Positions 57,074 to 64,000 of a stretch of 64,000 nucleotides of DNA are shown here, in pieces. The position numbers and the translations under genes are program-made. The notes beneath the pieces were generated by a model. That model saw only the letters and a list, made by a program, of their open reading frames with translations. It made no database searches and had not been told where the DNA came from. Source of the stretch: Marinobacter sp. F4206 (GTDB lineage: Bacteria > Pseudomonadota > Gammaproteobacteria > Pseudomonadales > Oleiphilaceae); assembly GCF_019392195.1 (NCBI RefSeq), contig NZ_JAHXKI010000003.1, positions 496,001 to 560,000 on the forward strand, given 5' to 3'. Each line of letters opens with the position of its first letter. Within the stretch, counting starts at the first letter, position 1.

Positions 57074-57511
57074 ATGATGCGAATTGACGAAATTATGGAA
57101 TATCTGCCTCATCGTTATCCGTTCCTGCTGGTGGATCGGGTCACGGAGGTCGAGAAGGGAAAATCGATCAAGGGATACAAGAATATCTCGTTCAACGAGT
57201 CATTCTTTCAAGGCCATTTCCCCAATAACCCGATTATGCCGGGCGTGCTGATCATTGAGGCCATGGCTCAGCTTTCCGGCATTCTTGGTTTTGTGACCGT
57301 TGAACGGAAACCGGCAGACGGCGTGGTACAATACTTGGCTGGTTCCAGTAAGGTACGTTTCAAGCGACCCGTGCTGCCCGGAGATCAGCTCTGTATGGAG
57401 TCAGAACTGATTTCCGGCAAGCGTGGCATCTGGAAATTCGAATGTCGGGCACTGGTCGACGGTGAAGTCGTGTGCGTGGCAGAGATTCTGACCGCTGAGA
57501 GAGAAGTTTGA
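57074..57511 (+). CDS. fabZ: 3-hydroxyacyl-ACP dehydratase
   Basis: A 145-aa hot-dog fold dehydratase of fatty-acid synthesis. His48 (FFQGHFP) and Glu62 (VLIIEAMAQ) form the catalytic pair; [12 protein letters not shown] is the family opening. Two tandem ATG codons start it. The stop overlaps the lpxA start by 1 nt (TGATG), coupling the two. Its place between lpxD and lpxA reflects competition for 3-hydroxyacyl-ACP. Confidence 0.97.
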   Translation: MMRIDEIMEYLPHRYPFLLVDRVTEVEKGKSIKGYKNISFNESFFQGHFPNNPIMPGVLIIEAMAQLSGILGFVTVERKPADGVVQYLAGSSKVRFKRPVLPGDQLCMESELISGKRGIWKFECRALVDGEVVCVAEILTAEREV

Positions 57512-58302
57512 TGGCGACAAGTGACTGGTCGGGTATTCATCCTCAAGCGATTGTAGACCCATCAGCCAAGCTCGGTGGCAACGTAACCGTTGGTCCCTGG
57601 AGTTACATTGGCCCTGGTGTAGAGATAGGGGATGGCACCGAGATTCTGTCCCACGTGGTTGTGAAAGGGCCGACCGTGATCGGACGTAACAACCGGATTT
57701 TCCAGTTCTCCAGTATCGGAGAGGAATGTCAGGACAAGAAATACGCTGGTGAGCCGACGACTTTGATCATCGGCGATGACAACGTTATCCGCGAGAACTG
57801 CACCATCCATCGGGGCACCGTTCAGGATCGCGGGGAAACCCGCATCGGCAATGGCAATCTCCTGATGGCCTACGTGCATGTTGCCCACGACTGTATCGTT
57901 GGCGACAACACCATTCTAGCCAACTGTGCAACCCTGGCCGGCCACGTCAACGTCGGTGATTTTGCCATTCTCGGTGGCGGCACGATGGTTCACCAGTTCT
58001 GCAACATCGGTGCGCACAGCATGGCGGCCGGTGGTAGCATTGTGCTCAAGGACATCCCCGCGTACGTCATGGCGAGCGGTCAGTCGGCCCAGCCCCACGG
58101 AATGAACGTGGAGGGGCTGAAGCGCCGAGGATTCAGCAAAGAAGTGCTGCTCAGCTTACGTAGAGCCTACAAGGTGATCTATCGTCAGGGATTGACCACG
58201 GAGCAGGCCGTGGAAGAATTGGCCAGCACCTATCAGGACATTCCCGAAATAAGTCCCCTCATCGACTCCCTGCGTCGAGCTCACCGCGGCATCATCCGCT
58301 AA
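57511..58302 (+). CDS. lpxA: UDP-N-acetylglucosamine acyltransferase
   Basis: A 263-aa first enzyme of lipid A synthesis, transferring a 3-hydroxyacyl chain to UDP-GlcNAc. Beta-helix hexapeptide repeats cover residues ~10-190, with the catalytic His in YVHVAHDCIVGDN; the helical C-terminus (RRGFSKEVLLSLRRAYKVIY) is typical. The ATG overlaps the fabZ stop. Confidence 0.97.
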   Translation: MATSDWSGIHPQAIVDPSAKLGGNVTVGPWSYIGPGVEIGDGTEILSHVVVKGPTVIGRNNRIFQFSSIGEECQDKKYAGEPTTLIIGDDNVIRENCTIHRGTVQDRGETRIGNGNLLMAYVHVAHDCIVGDNTILANCATLAGHVNVGDFAILGGGTMVHQFCNIGAHSMAAGGSIVLKDIPAYVMASGQSAQPHGMNVEGLKRRGFSKEVLLSLRRAYKVIYRQGLTTEQAVEELASTYQDIPEISPLIDSLRRAHRGIIR

Positions 58303-58320
58303 CCTGGCGGGAGCCTGTTG

Positions 58321-59508
58321 GTGATGGACCATCCATTACACCGTGCGGTTGTCAGCAACCGCCCAATGACCTTTGGAATCATTGCCGGCGAGGCATCGGG
58401 AGACATTCTCGGTGCCGGGCTGATACGGTCGCTTCGGGCCCGATATCCGGCCGCCCGATTTGTCGGGATTGGCGGTGACGACATGATTGCCGAGGGTTTC
58501 CACTCCCTGGTTCCGATGGAGCGGCTTTCCGTGATGGGGTTGGTTGAAGTCCTTGGGCGGATCCGCGAGTTGTTCCAGATACGTGCCCGCTTGCTGGACT
58601 ACTTTTTTGCTACCCCGCCGGACGTGGTGATCGGCATCGATTCCCCGGATTTTACCCTGACCATTGAACGCCGCTGTCGCGAAGCGGGTATTCCGACGGT
58701 TCACTATGTGAGCCCATCGGTCTGGGCGTGGCGACAGAAGCGGATCTTCAAGATTGCCAAGTCCGTGAACCTGATGCTCACGCTGTTTCCCTTTGAGGCC
58801 CGCTTTTACGAGGAGCATCAGGTGCCAGTGGCCTTTGTGGGACACCCTCTGGCCGATCGAATTCCCATGGTTCCGGAAACGGGCAAGGCCCGCCGGGAGT
58901 TGGGGCTTTCCGAACACGCGCCTTTGCTGGCGGTACTGCCGGGGAGCCGGGCCGGAGAAGTGGAACGCCTTGGAACCCTGTTTCTGGAGGCCGCTCGCTG
59001 GATCCAGGAGACTCGACCGGATTTGCAGTTGGTGATTCCCTGTGTAAATCGGGAGCGGGAAAGACAGGTTCGGGATCTGGTTGACGCCCTGGAAGTGAAA
59101 CTACCCGTTACTATTGTGCGTGGAAAATCACGCGAGGTCATGGCGGCCTCGGATGTCGTGCTACTGGCATCCGGCACTGCGACGCTGGAAGCCATGCTGC
59201 TGAAAAAGCCGATGGTGGTGGGGTATCGACTGAGTGATTTCAGCTACGCGCTGCTGTCTCGTTTAGTCAAAGTGCCTCATGTTGCGTTGCCCAATCTTCT
59301 GGCCCGAGAGACTCTGGTTCCTGAACTGCTACAGGACGATGCCACCGCCGAGGCGCTAGGCTCTGCAGTGCTGGAGCGGCTGGAGAACCAGCAGGAGCGC
59401 CAGCGGCTGGTCGACGCCTTCACTGAACTGCATCAGACCCTGAAGCAGGACGCCGATGAGAAGGCGGCGCAAGCGGTATCTGATTTGCTGGAGGGGAGGC
59501 GAGCCTGA
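58321..59508 (+). CDS. lpxB: Lipid-A-disaccharide synthase
   Basis: A 395-aa GT19 glycosyltransferase joining UDP-2,3-diacylglucosamine and lipid X. Seen: [31 protein letters not shown] and [20 protein letters not shown]. The start may be TTG (58318), GTG (58321) or ATG (58324); GTG is 7 nt from GGGAG and is preferred. It ends in TGATG with rnhB. Confidence 0.95.
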   Translation: MMDHPLHRAVVSNRPMTFGIIAGEASGDILGAGLIRSLRARYPAARFVGIGGDDMIAEGFHSLVPMERLSVMGLVEVLGRIRELFQIRARLLDYFFATPPDVVIGIDSPDFTLTIERRCREAGIPTVHYVSPSVWAWRQKRIFKIAKSVNLMLTLFPFEARFYEEHQVPVAFVGHPLADRIPMVPETGKARRELGLSEHAPLLAVLPGSRAGEVERLGTLFLEAARWIQETRPDLQLVIPCVNRERERQVRDLVDALEVKLPVTIVRGKSREVMAASDVVLLASGTATLEAMLLKKPMVVGYRLSDFSYALLSRLVKVPHVALPNLLARETLVPELLQDDATAEALGSAVLERLENQQERQRLVDAFTELHQTLKQDADEKAAQAVSDLLEGRRA

Positions 59509-60203
59509 TGGCACGTGTTGAGTTGCCACCATTTGAATGTTCCTACCAGGGCCAGTTGCTGGCGGGCGTGGATGAAGTGGGGCGGGGGCCGCTCATCGGA
59601 GCGGTTGTGACCGCCGCAGTGATTCTTCATCCGGACCGGCCTATTGCGGGATTGGCGGATTCCAAAAAGCTGACGGAAAAGAAGCGCAACGCGCTCTACG
59701 ATGAGATCATCGAGAAGGCCGCGGCATGGTGTATTGGCCGTTGTGAGGCCCATGAAATTGACCAGTTGAACATCTACCAGGCCACAATGGTCGCGATGGA
59801 GCGTGCGGTTGCCGGGCTCGGGATTGAGCCTGAGTATGTGCTGGTTGATGGCAATAGGTGCCCGAACTGGCGCTGGGCCTCCGAACCGGTGGTCAAGGGC
59901 GACAGCAGGGTAAAGGAGATCAGTGCGGCATCCATCCTGGCAAAGGTTACCAGAGACCGGGAGATGGAAGTGTTGGAGCAGAGCTATCCGGGCTATGGCC
60001 TGGCGAAGCACAAGGGGTATCCGACACCGGTTCACCTCGAAGCCCTGTTTCGCCTCGGTGTTACGCCGGAGCATCGTCGATCCTTCCGGCCGGTCCAGGA
60101 GGCGATCGAGAAAACGGGCTTTTGGAAGCAGCCAGAGGCCCAGGAAACCGCTGATGCCGGGGGGCTTCATTTTCCCTCTGACTTGTTTGAAAATAGCAAT
60201 TGA
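59508..60203 (+). CDS. rnhB: Ribonuclease HII
   Basis: A 231-aa type II RNase H, removing ribonucleotides from DNA:RNA hybrids. Catalytic acids are in [15 protein letters not shown] and in the later ADSKKL and LVDGNR segments. A 1-nt overlap with lpxB indicates coupling. The C-terminal ~30 residues (after SFRPVQEAI) are a loose extension. dnaE, which follows rnhB in many gammaproteobacteria, is not found here. Confidence 0.95.
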   Translation: MARVELPPFECSYQGQLLAGVDEVGRGPLIGAVVTAAVILHPDRPIAGLADSKKLTEKKRNALYDEIIEKAAAWCIGRCEAHEIDQLNIYQATMVAMERAVAGLGIEPEYVLVDGNRCPNWRWASEPVVKGDSRVKEISAASILAKVTRDREMEVLEQSYPGYGLAKHKGYPTPVHLEALFRLGVTPEHRRSFRPVQEAIEKTGFWKQPEAQETADAGGLHFPSDLFENSN

Positions 60204-60273
60204 CAGTGTGCTTGTCAGTCCTTACTATACGCGCACGTTGATCGGGGTAGTCCCGGTAAACAACCAGTTTTGA

Positions 60274-60350
<77 letters not shown>

Positions 60351-60356
60351 TAAAAG

Positions 60357-60394
60357 AAAAAGGCAGATCAGTGATTCACTGATCTGCCTTTTTT
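60357..60394 (+). terminator. Rho-independent terminator after tRNA-fMet
   Basis: Perfect 13-bp arms GGCAGATCAGTGA/TCACTGATCTGCC around one T, followed by six T, 7 nt after the tRNA. A-run on the left means it could also act on the opposite strand. Confidence 0.88.
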
Positions 60395-60485
60395 GCGTTT
60401 AGGGCTGCAGAAAGTTTGTGTGACAAATAGGTGCCAGAGCTTCGGAATAGCATCGTGCGCTCGCCTTTTTATCTGAATGGCCTTT

Positions 60486-61025
60486 CTAATTCGCCTGATC
60501 CGCCGTCCTTCTCATAAGCATCCCCATGATCGTCAGGCTTGCTCCAGCCGCCAGCATGTGAAGCCCAAGCAAAGCCCCGAGCAGAGCCATCGTGGCTTCT
60601 GGCGAGGACAGAAGAACGATGGCCAACGCCGAGGAGATGATTCCTGCTAGCAGCAGCGGCCAAAAGGACTGGGTACCCTTGATGTGCTTCACACGGAAAG
60701 CAAACATGATCTGGATGACACTGCTTGCCGCCAGAAGTATCAGCAAAAGGGTGGTGAGAGAAATGAGTCCCGCCAGCGGATTGGCCATGAAGGTCCAGCC
60801 TAGAAAGGCCATGAGCGCGCCCAGCGCCCAGTTCAGAAGCTTACGCGCGGTTTCTTCCTTGCCAAATCCCAAGGCAATCTGAAGCGCACCACCAAGCAAA
60901 AGAAAAATTCCGATCACAGAGACTATTGCAGCAGATGCAAAGACGGCACTGAACAGAACAACAACACCTGGCGCCATGGTCAACAGCCCTAACCAGAAAT
61001 ATTTGGTCGAATGGTTGATTCTCAC
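60486..61025 (-). CDS. HdeD family (DUF308) membrane protein
   Basis: A 179-aa membrane protein with six predicted helices in three pairs, as in HdeD (acid-resistance membrane protein) relatives. Repeated features are GIFLLLGGALQIALGF and LLAASSVIQIMFAFR. Start is GTG with AGAG upstream. Function of this member is unknown. It faces the tRNA terminator and has a transposase relic upstream. Confidence 0.85.
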   Translation of the reverse strand: MRINHSTKYFWLGLLTMAPGVVVLFSAVFASAAIVSVIGIFLLLGGALQIALGFGKEETARKLLNWALGALMAFLGWTFMANPLAGLISLTTLLLILLAASSVIQIMFAFRVKHIKGTQSFWPLLLAGIISSALAIVLLSSPEATMALLGALLGLHMLAAGASLTIMGMLMRRTADQAN

Positions 61026-61104
61026 GACTGGCTCTTTTTTTTCGGTTCTATCTACGGATGGACTTTCCCCACTCTGGTGGACACTCCTGGCCTATGTTCA
61101 AAGC

Positions 61105-61230
61105 ATGGGAGAAAGCGCTAGGAGCAACCAACGTTATTCACCCGAATTCCAGGATGAAGCGGTCCGGCAAGTAAAACCTGAAAGCAAATGGTCGATAGGG
61201 CGCTTTAGCGAACGCCTGACCGCCTGGTTA
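61105..61230 (+). pseudogene. Transposase orfA remnant (IS3-like)
   Basis: About 40 codons beginning MGESARSNQRYSPEFQDEAV resemble the start of IS3-family OrfA, whose helix-turn-helix opens with 'R-Y-S-x-E-F-x-x-E-A-V'. The following SIGRFSERLTAW fits the second part of that motif. The frame then breaks family pattern, and the 3' end runs into the LysR gene's end. No orfB or terminal repeats were found, so it is a fragment. Confidence 0.55.
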
Positions 61231-62124
61231 CTCAAACCGATCCCAGTAGGGTGGCTCCCCGAAATAACCATCCATGAAATCCACAAAGCTACGAACCTTG
61301 CTTGCCAGCAGCTGCCGATGGGCATACACGGCATAGAGCGCCATTGGCTCTGGCTCGTGCTCTGGCAGGATAATCCGAAGTTTCCCCTCCCGGATCGCGG
61401 AGCCTGCAATAAAGGTGGGCTGGAGGGCGATCCCGGCTCCGGCGATGGCAGCTTCTACCAGCACATCGCCGTTGTTGCTGACCATGTCGCTTCCGGCATT
61501 CTGCAGCCATCGGTGTATCGACCAGGTGGCATCCACATCCATGTAGCTGTAACGAAGGTATTGATGGTCGCCTAGCGCCTCTGGTCGATCAGGTGTGCCC
61601 TGTCGTTGCAGATAGTCCGGGGAGGCGCACATGACCAGGCGGACTGGCGCAATACGTTTGGCAATCAGTGAGGAGCTTTTCAGGTGGCCGATCCGTAGTG
61701 CGATATCGAAGCCTTCCTCGAGGATATCGACCTTGCGATCGTTCAGTTGCAGGTCGATGTTCACGGCAGGGTGGGCTTTCTGAAAGTCCGTCAACAATGG
61801 CGCCATATGGCGGATGGCGAAAGAAACCGGGGCACTGATGCGCAGCAGGCCGCGCGCTTGGGTCTGCAGGTCGCCAAGCTGGTTTTCCATGTCATCAATG
61901 TCATTCAGCACTTGCTGGGCGCGCTGGTGGTAGCTTGCTCCCGCCTCCGTCAGATGAATCTTGCGGGTGGTGCGGTTCAGCAGGCGCACGCCAAGGTGCC
62001 GCTCAAGCTGGGAAACGTATTTGCTGACCAGCTGTGGGGACATCTCCATCCGATCTGCGGCGCGCGTGAACGTACCTTCGCTTACTACTGTGACAAAGGC
62101 ACGCATGGCATCAATACGGTCCAT
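61228..62124 (-). CDS. LysR-family transcriptional regulator
   Basis: A 298-aa LysR regulator. N-terminal winged helix (RAFVTVVSEGTFTRAADRME, recognition helix SPQLVSKYVSQLERHLG) then a substrate-binding domain (~90-295). It belongs to the subgroup with RISAPVSFAIRHMAPLL after the linker. It is divergent from a DoxX gene with a perfect palindrome between them, so it is likely the activator of the DoxX-reductase module. In E. coli a LysR protein (YhaJ) activates the DoxX gene yqjF, a possible parallel. Confidence 0.93.
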   Translation of the reverse strand: MDRIDAMRAFVTVVSEGTFTRAADRMEMSPQLVSKYVSQLERHLGVRLLNRTTRKIHLTEAGASYHQRAQQVLNDIDDMENQLGDLQTQARGLLRISAPVSFAIRHMAPLLTDFQKAHPAVNIDLQLNDRKVDILEEGFDIALRIGHLKSSSLIAKRIAPVRLVMCASPDYLQRQGTPDRPEALGDHQYLRYSYMDVDATWSIHRWLQNAGSDMVSNNGDVLVEAAIAGAGIALQPTFIAGSAIREGKLRIILPEHEPEPMALYAVYAHRQLLASKVRSFVDFMDGYFGEPPYWDRFE

Positions 62125-62153
62125 TGGTTTATCCCGTCTTTCCTGTTTCTATC

Positions 62154-62176
62154 ATTATCAATGCGATGTTGATAAT
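62154..62176. promoter_or_regulatory. Palindromic candidate operator for the LysR regulator
   Basis: Perfect 8-bp arms ATTATCAA (62154-62161) and TTGATAAT (62169-62176) with a 7-nt centre. It lies 30 nt upstream of the LysR start and 113 nt upstream of the DoxX gene, and contains a T-N11-A core as found in LysR boxes. Confidence 0.6.
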
Positions 62177-62288
62177 TAAGCAACGTTGGTCATCTTAGTT
62201 TTTCAATTTGGCGATAGTAGAGTGACTACATCACCTGAGGCGGGAGCTTCGGGCCAAATTAACGACAGCAAGATTCGAGGGGACCATC

Positions 62289-62765
62289 ATGACTACTCAA
62301 TTCGTACAGACACTGCTCCAATCCAATGCCGGTTTCGCTGCTCTGGTACTTCGCGTGCCGGTCGGTCTGATTCTCGCCGCCCACGGCGCCCAGAAACTTT
62401 TCGCCTGGTTCGGCGGCTACGGCCTTGAAGGCACCGGGCAGTGGATGGCGAGCATCGGCCTGGAGCCAGGCTACCTGATGGCGTTACTGGCCGGCAGCGC
62501 AGAGTTCTTTGGTGGCCTGGCCCTGGCCCTTGGCCTGCTGACCCGTCCCGCTGCGGTGGTCAGTGCGATTGCCATGCTCGTCGCGATCTTCGCCGTCCAC
62601 ATCGGCAACGGCCTGTTCATGTCCAACAACGGCTATGAGTACGCCCTGACCCTGTTTGTGGTGAGCGTGGCCCTGGCCATTCAGGGTGGTGGCCGATTTG
62701 CCCTCGATAACGTGCTTCTCGAGCGACTCGGCAGTGCCGGGCAGGGCCAGCGGGCCGCCCTGTAA
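62289..62765 (+). CDS. DoxX family membrane protein
   Basis: A 158-aa four-helix membrane protein of the DoxX/YqjF family. Family motifs: LRVPVGLILAAHGAQKLFAW, SAEFFGGLALALGLLTRPAA and VHIGNGLF. AGGGGA precedes the ATG. DoxX proteins are linked to thiol/quinone redox stress at the membrane. It leads a unit with a glutathionyl-hydroquinone reductase and an extradiol dioxygenase. E. coli yqjF and yqjG are paired the same way. Confidence 0.9.
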   Translation: MTTQFVQTLLQSNAGFAALVLRVPVGLILAAHGAQKLFAWFGGYGLEGTGQWMASIGLEPGYLMALLAGSAEFFGGLALALGLLTRPAAVVSAIAMLVAIFAVHIGNGLFMSNNGYEYALTLFVVSVALAIQGGGRFALDNVLLERLGSAGQGQRAAL

Positions 62766-62853
62766 CAGCCAGTGTCCACATTGCAGAAACGTTTAGGTTT
62801 GAGTTGGCGCTCCTCCAGTGTGGGGAGTGCCTTGCTGACAGGAGAACAGGACC

Positions 62854-63801
62854 ATGCTGGTAAATGGCGCCTGGAAAGAAAACTGGCAACCGGTACAGGC
62901 GAAGGACGAGCAGGGACGTTTTATCCGACAGACGTCCCCATTCCGGAACTGGGTTACGCCAGACGGCTCCGCCGGGCCTACCGGAACTGGCGGATTCAGA
63001 GCCGAGAAGGGGCGCTATCACCTATACGTGGCGTACATTTGTCCCTGGGCCTCGAGAGCCCTGATGGTGCGCGAACTCAAAGGGCTGAAGGACCTGATCG
63101 GTGTAACGGTCGTCAATCCGCGGCTGACCGACCAGGGTTGGCAGTTCGGTGGTTACCCCGGTGCGGATGAGGACGGGCTCAACGGTGCACGCTACATGCA
63201 CGAGCTGTATACCCGCGCCGATCCGACAATCTCCGGGCGGGCCACGGTGCCTGTGCTCTGGGACAAGCATACCGGGACAATCGTAAACAACGAATCTGCG
63301 GATGTGGTTCGGATGCTGAACAGTGCGTTCCGGGGCATCGTGGACAAGGGGTCGGACCTGTATCCCGAGGATCTGGCGTCCGACATCGACAGCCTCAATG
63401 CGTATCTGTACTCGGATCTGAATAACGGTGTCTACCAGGCGGGCTTTGCGTCCAGTCAGGAGGCCTATGACGAGGCTTACACCAAGGTTTTCGCGGCCCT
63501 CGACGAGCTGGAGGCGCGACTGGCAGACAGGCGTCCCTACCTGTTCGGGGATCGTCTGACGGAAACGGATATTCGCCTGTTCGTAACCCTGGTGCGCTTC
63601 GATGCGGCCTATCACGGCCTGTTCAAGTGCAACCGCAATACGTTGCAGGTCATGCCCCGTCTGCATGCCTATATGCATCGGATCCTGAAGCTCGACGGCA
63701 TTGCCAGCACGGTGAACCTCGATCACATCAAGGCCGGGTATTACTCCATCAAGGCCCTGAACCCGAGCGGTATTGTACCGGCGGGCCCGGGTAAGCTCTG
63801 A
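62854..63801 (+). CDS. Glutathionyl-hydroquinone reductase (Xi-class GST, YqjG/PcpF type)
   Basis: A 315-aa Xi-class GST. The catalytic Cys63 in ICPWASRAL, the RYHLYVAY run before it, and TVPVLWDKHTGTIVNNESAD are typical. It reduces glutathionyl-hydroquinones back to hydroquinones with GSH, a clean-up step in aromatic/quinone metabolism. AGGAG lies upstream of the ATG. It follows DoxX by 88 nt. Confidence 0.92.
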   Translation: MLVNGAWKENWQPVQAKDEQGRFIRQTSPFRNWVTPDGSAGPTGTGGFRAEKGRYHLYVAYICPWASRALMVRELKGLKDLIGVTVVNPRLTDQGWQFGGYPGADEDGLNGARYMHELYTRADPTISGRATVPVLWDKHTGTIVNNESADVVRMLNSAFRGIVDKGSDLYPEDLASDIDSLNAYLYSDLNNGVYQAGFASSQEAYDEAYTKVFAALDELEARLADRRPYLFGDRLTETDIRLFVTLVRFDAAYHGLFKCNRNTLQVMPRLHAYMHRILKLDGIASTVNLDHIKAGYYSIKALNPSGIVPAGPGKL

Positions 63802-63848
63802 CCGGCATTTTCAGTGCCATGCTACAAGTGATTGCTGGAGGCTTAGCT

Positions 63849-64000
63849 ATGATCAAAGAACCTGATGTGCTGTTCATTTCCCACGGCGGCGGGCCGATGC
63901 CTCTGCTGGGCGACCCGGGGCACAGGGAGTTGGTGGATCATCTCATCGACCTCGGCGGAATGCTGAAAAAACCGTCTGCAATTCTGGTGATCAGCGCGCA
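63849..64000 (+). CDS. DODA-type extradiol dioxygenase (partial, 3' end outside window)
   Basis: The first ~50 codons only. MIKEPDVLFISHGGGPMPLL begins like 4,5-DOPA/LigB-type class III extradiol dioxygenases, whose His after 'FIS' binds the active-site metal. GGAGG is 7 nt before the ATG. The neighbouring quinone-related genes fit a ring-opening enzyme. The remainder is cut off by the window end. Confidence 0.75.
   Translation, partial: MIKEPDVLFISHGGGPMPLLGDPGHRELVDHLIDLGGMLKKPSAILVISA

Noticed and set aside
60976..61575. 199-codon plus-strand frame across HdeD start and LysR
   Set aside because: Most of it is antisense to LysR; only the short transposase-like part (61105-61230) was kept as a relic.

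Overview
The window looks like a chromosomal segment of a marine gammaproteobacterium. Gene content and protein character fit Marinobacter or a close relative (inferred from protein families and gene order; no database search was possible). The DNA is GC-rich, coding is dense, and many genes overlap by 1-14 nt in operons. No plasmid, phage or CRISPR signature was seen.

Layout. 0-3.3 kb: a minus-strand operon of a retropepsin-like lipoprotein protease, an inactive-transglutaminase/7TM membrane protein and a RimK-like ATP-grasp ligase. 3.4-9 kb: a small hypothetical gene, rmuC, a periplasmic TPR-like protein, an AraC regulator and a divergent CaiB/AMACR-type enzyme. 9-16 kb: an accessory block with two large lipoprotein hydrolases (an Ntn-hydrolase acylase and a VolA/Pla-1-type lipase), sizeable non-coding gaps and a 5'-truncated enoyl-CoA hydratase pseudogene. 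16-19.2 kb: class I fumarase and SelO, convergent on a shared terminator. 19.2-26.1 kb: a plus-strand operon for making and recycling glucosylglycerate (glycerate kinase, GpgP-like phosphatase, GpgS-like glycosyltransferase, GH13_18 phosphorylase), followed by a tRNA-queuosine mannosyltransferase-like gene and a quinone oxidoreductase. 27-34 kb: an orphan type VI secretion island (VgrG, a 1119-aa membrane-type effector candidate, a 2-TM partner). 34-38 kb: DUF1853, glyoxalase I, a single-AAA Clp-like protein with an odd Walker B motif, an unknown small protein and a membrane-anchored cold-shock protein, then slyX. 38-45.3 kb: map-glnD-dapC-yffB-dapD-dapE on the minus strand. 45.5-60.2 kb: the conserved translation/envelope supercluster rpsB-tsf-pyrH-frr-uppS-cdsA-dxr-rseP-bamA-skp-lpxD-fabZ-lpxA-lpxB-rnhB. 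60.3-64 kb: initiator tRNA-fMet, an HdeD-like protein, a transposase relic, and a LysR/DoxX/glutathionyl-hydroquinone reductase/extradiol dioxygenase module that runs off the end.

How the genes work together. The 45-60 kb block couples ribosome factors with isoprenoid and undecaprenyl precursors (dxr, uppS), phospholipid precursor (cdsA), outer-membrane protein assembly (bamA, skp, rseP) and lipid A synthesis (lpxD, fabZ, lpxA, lpxB). The dap/glnD/map operon supplies meso-DAP/lysine and nitrogen signalling. The 19-24 kb operon forms a potentially closed cycle: 3-phosphoglycerate to glucosylglycerate and back to glucose-1-phosphate plus 3-phosphoglycerate, as expected for osmolyte metabolism.

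The points most worth following up are the glucosylglycerate cycle with the adjoining tRNA-queuosine glycosyltransferase homologue, the orphan VgrG island, the Clp-N/AAA protein lacking the Walker B glutamate, the membrane-tethered cold-shock protein, the long hairpin between tsf and pyrH, and a perfect palindrome between the divergent LysR and DoxX genes.
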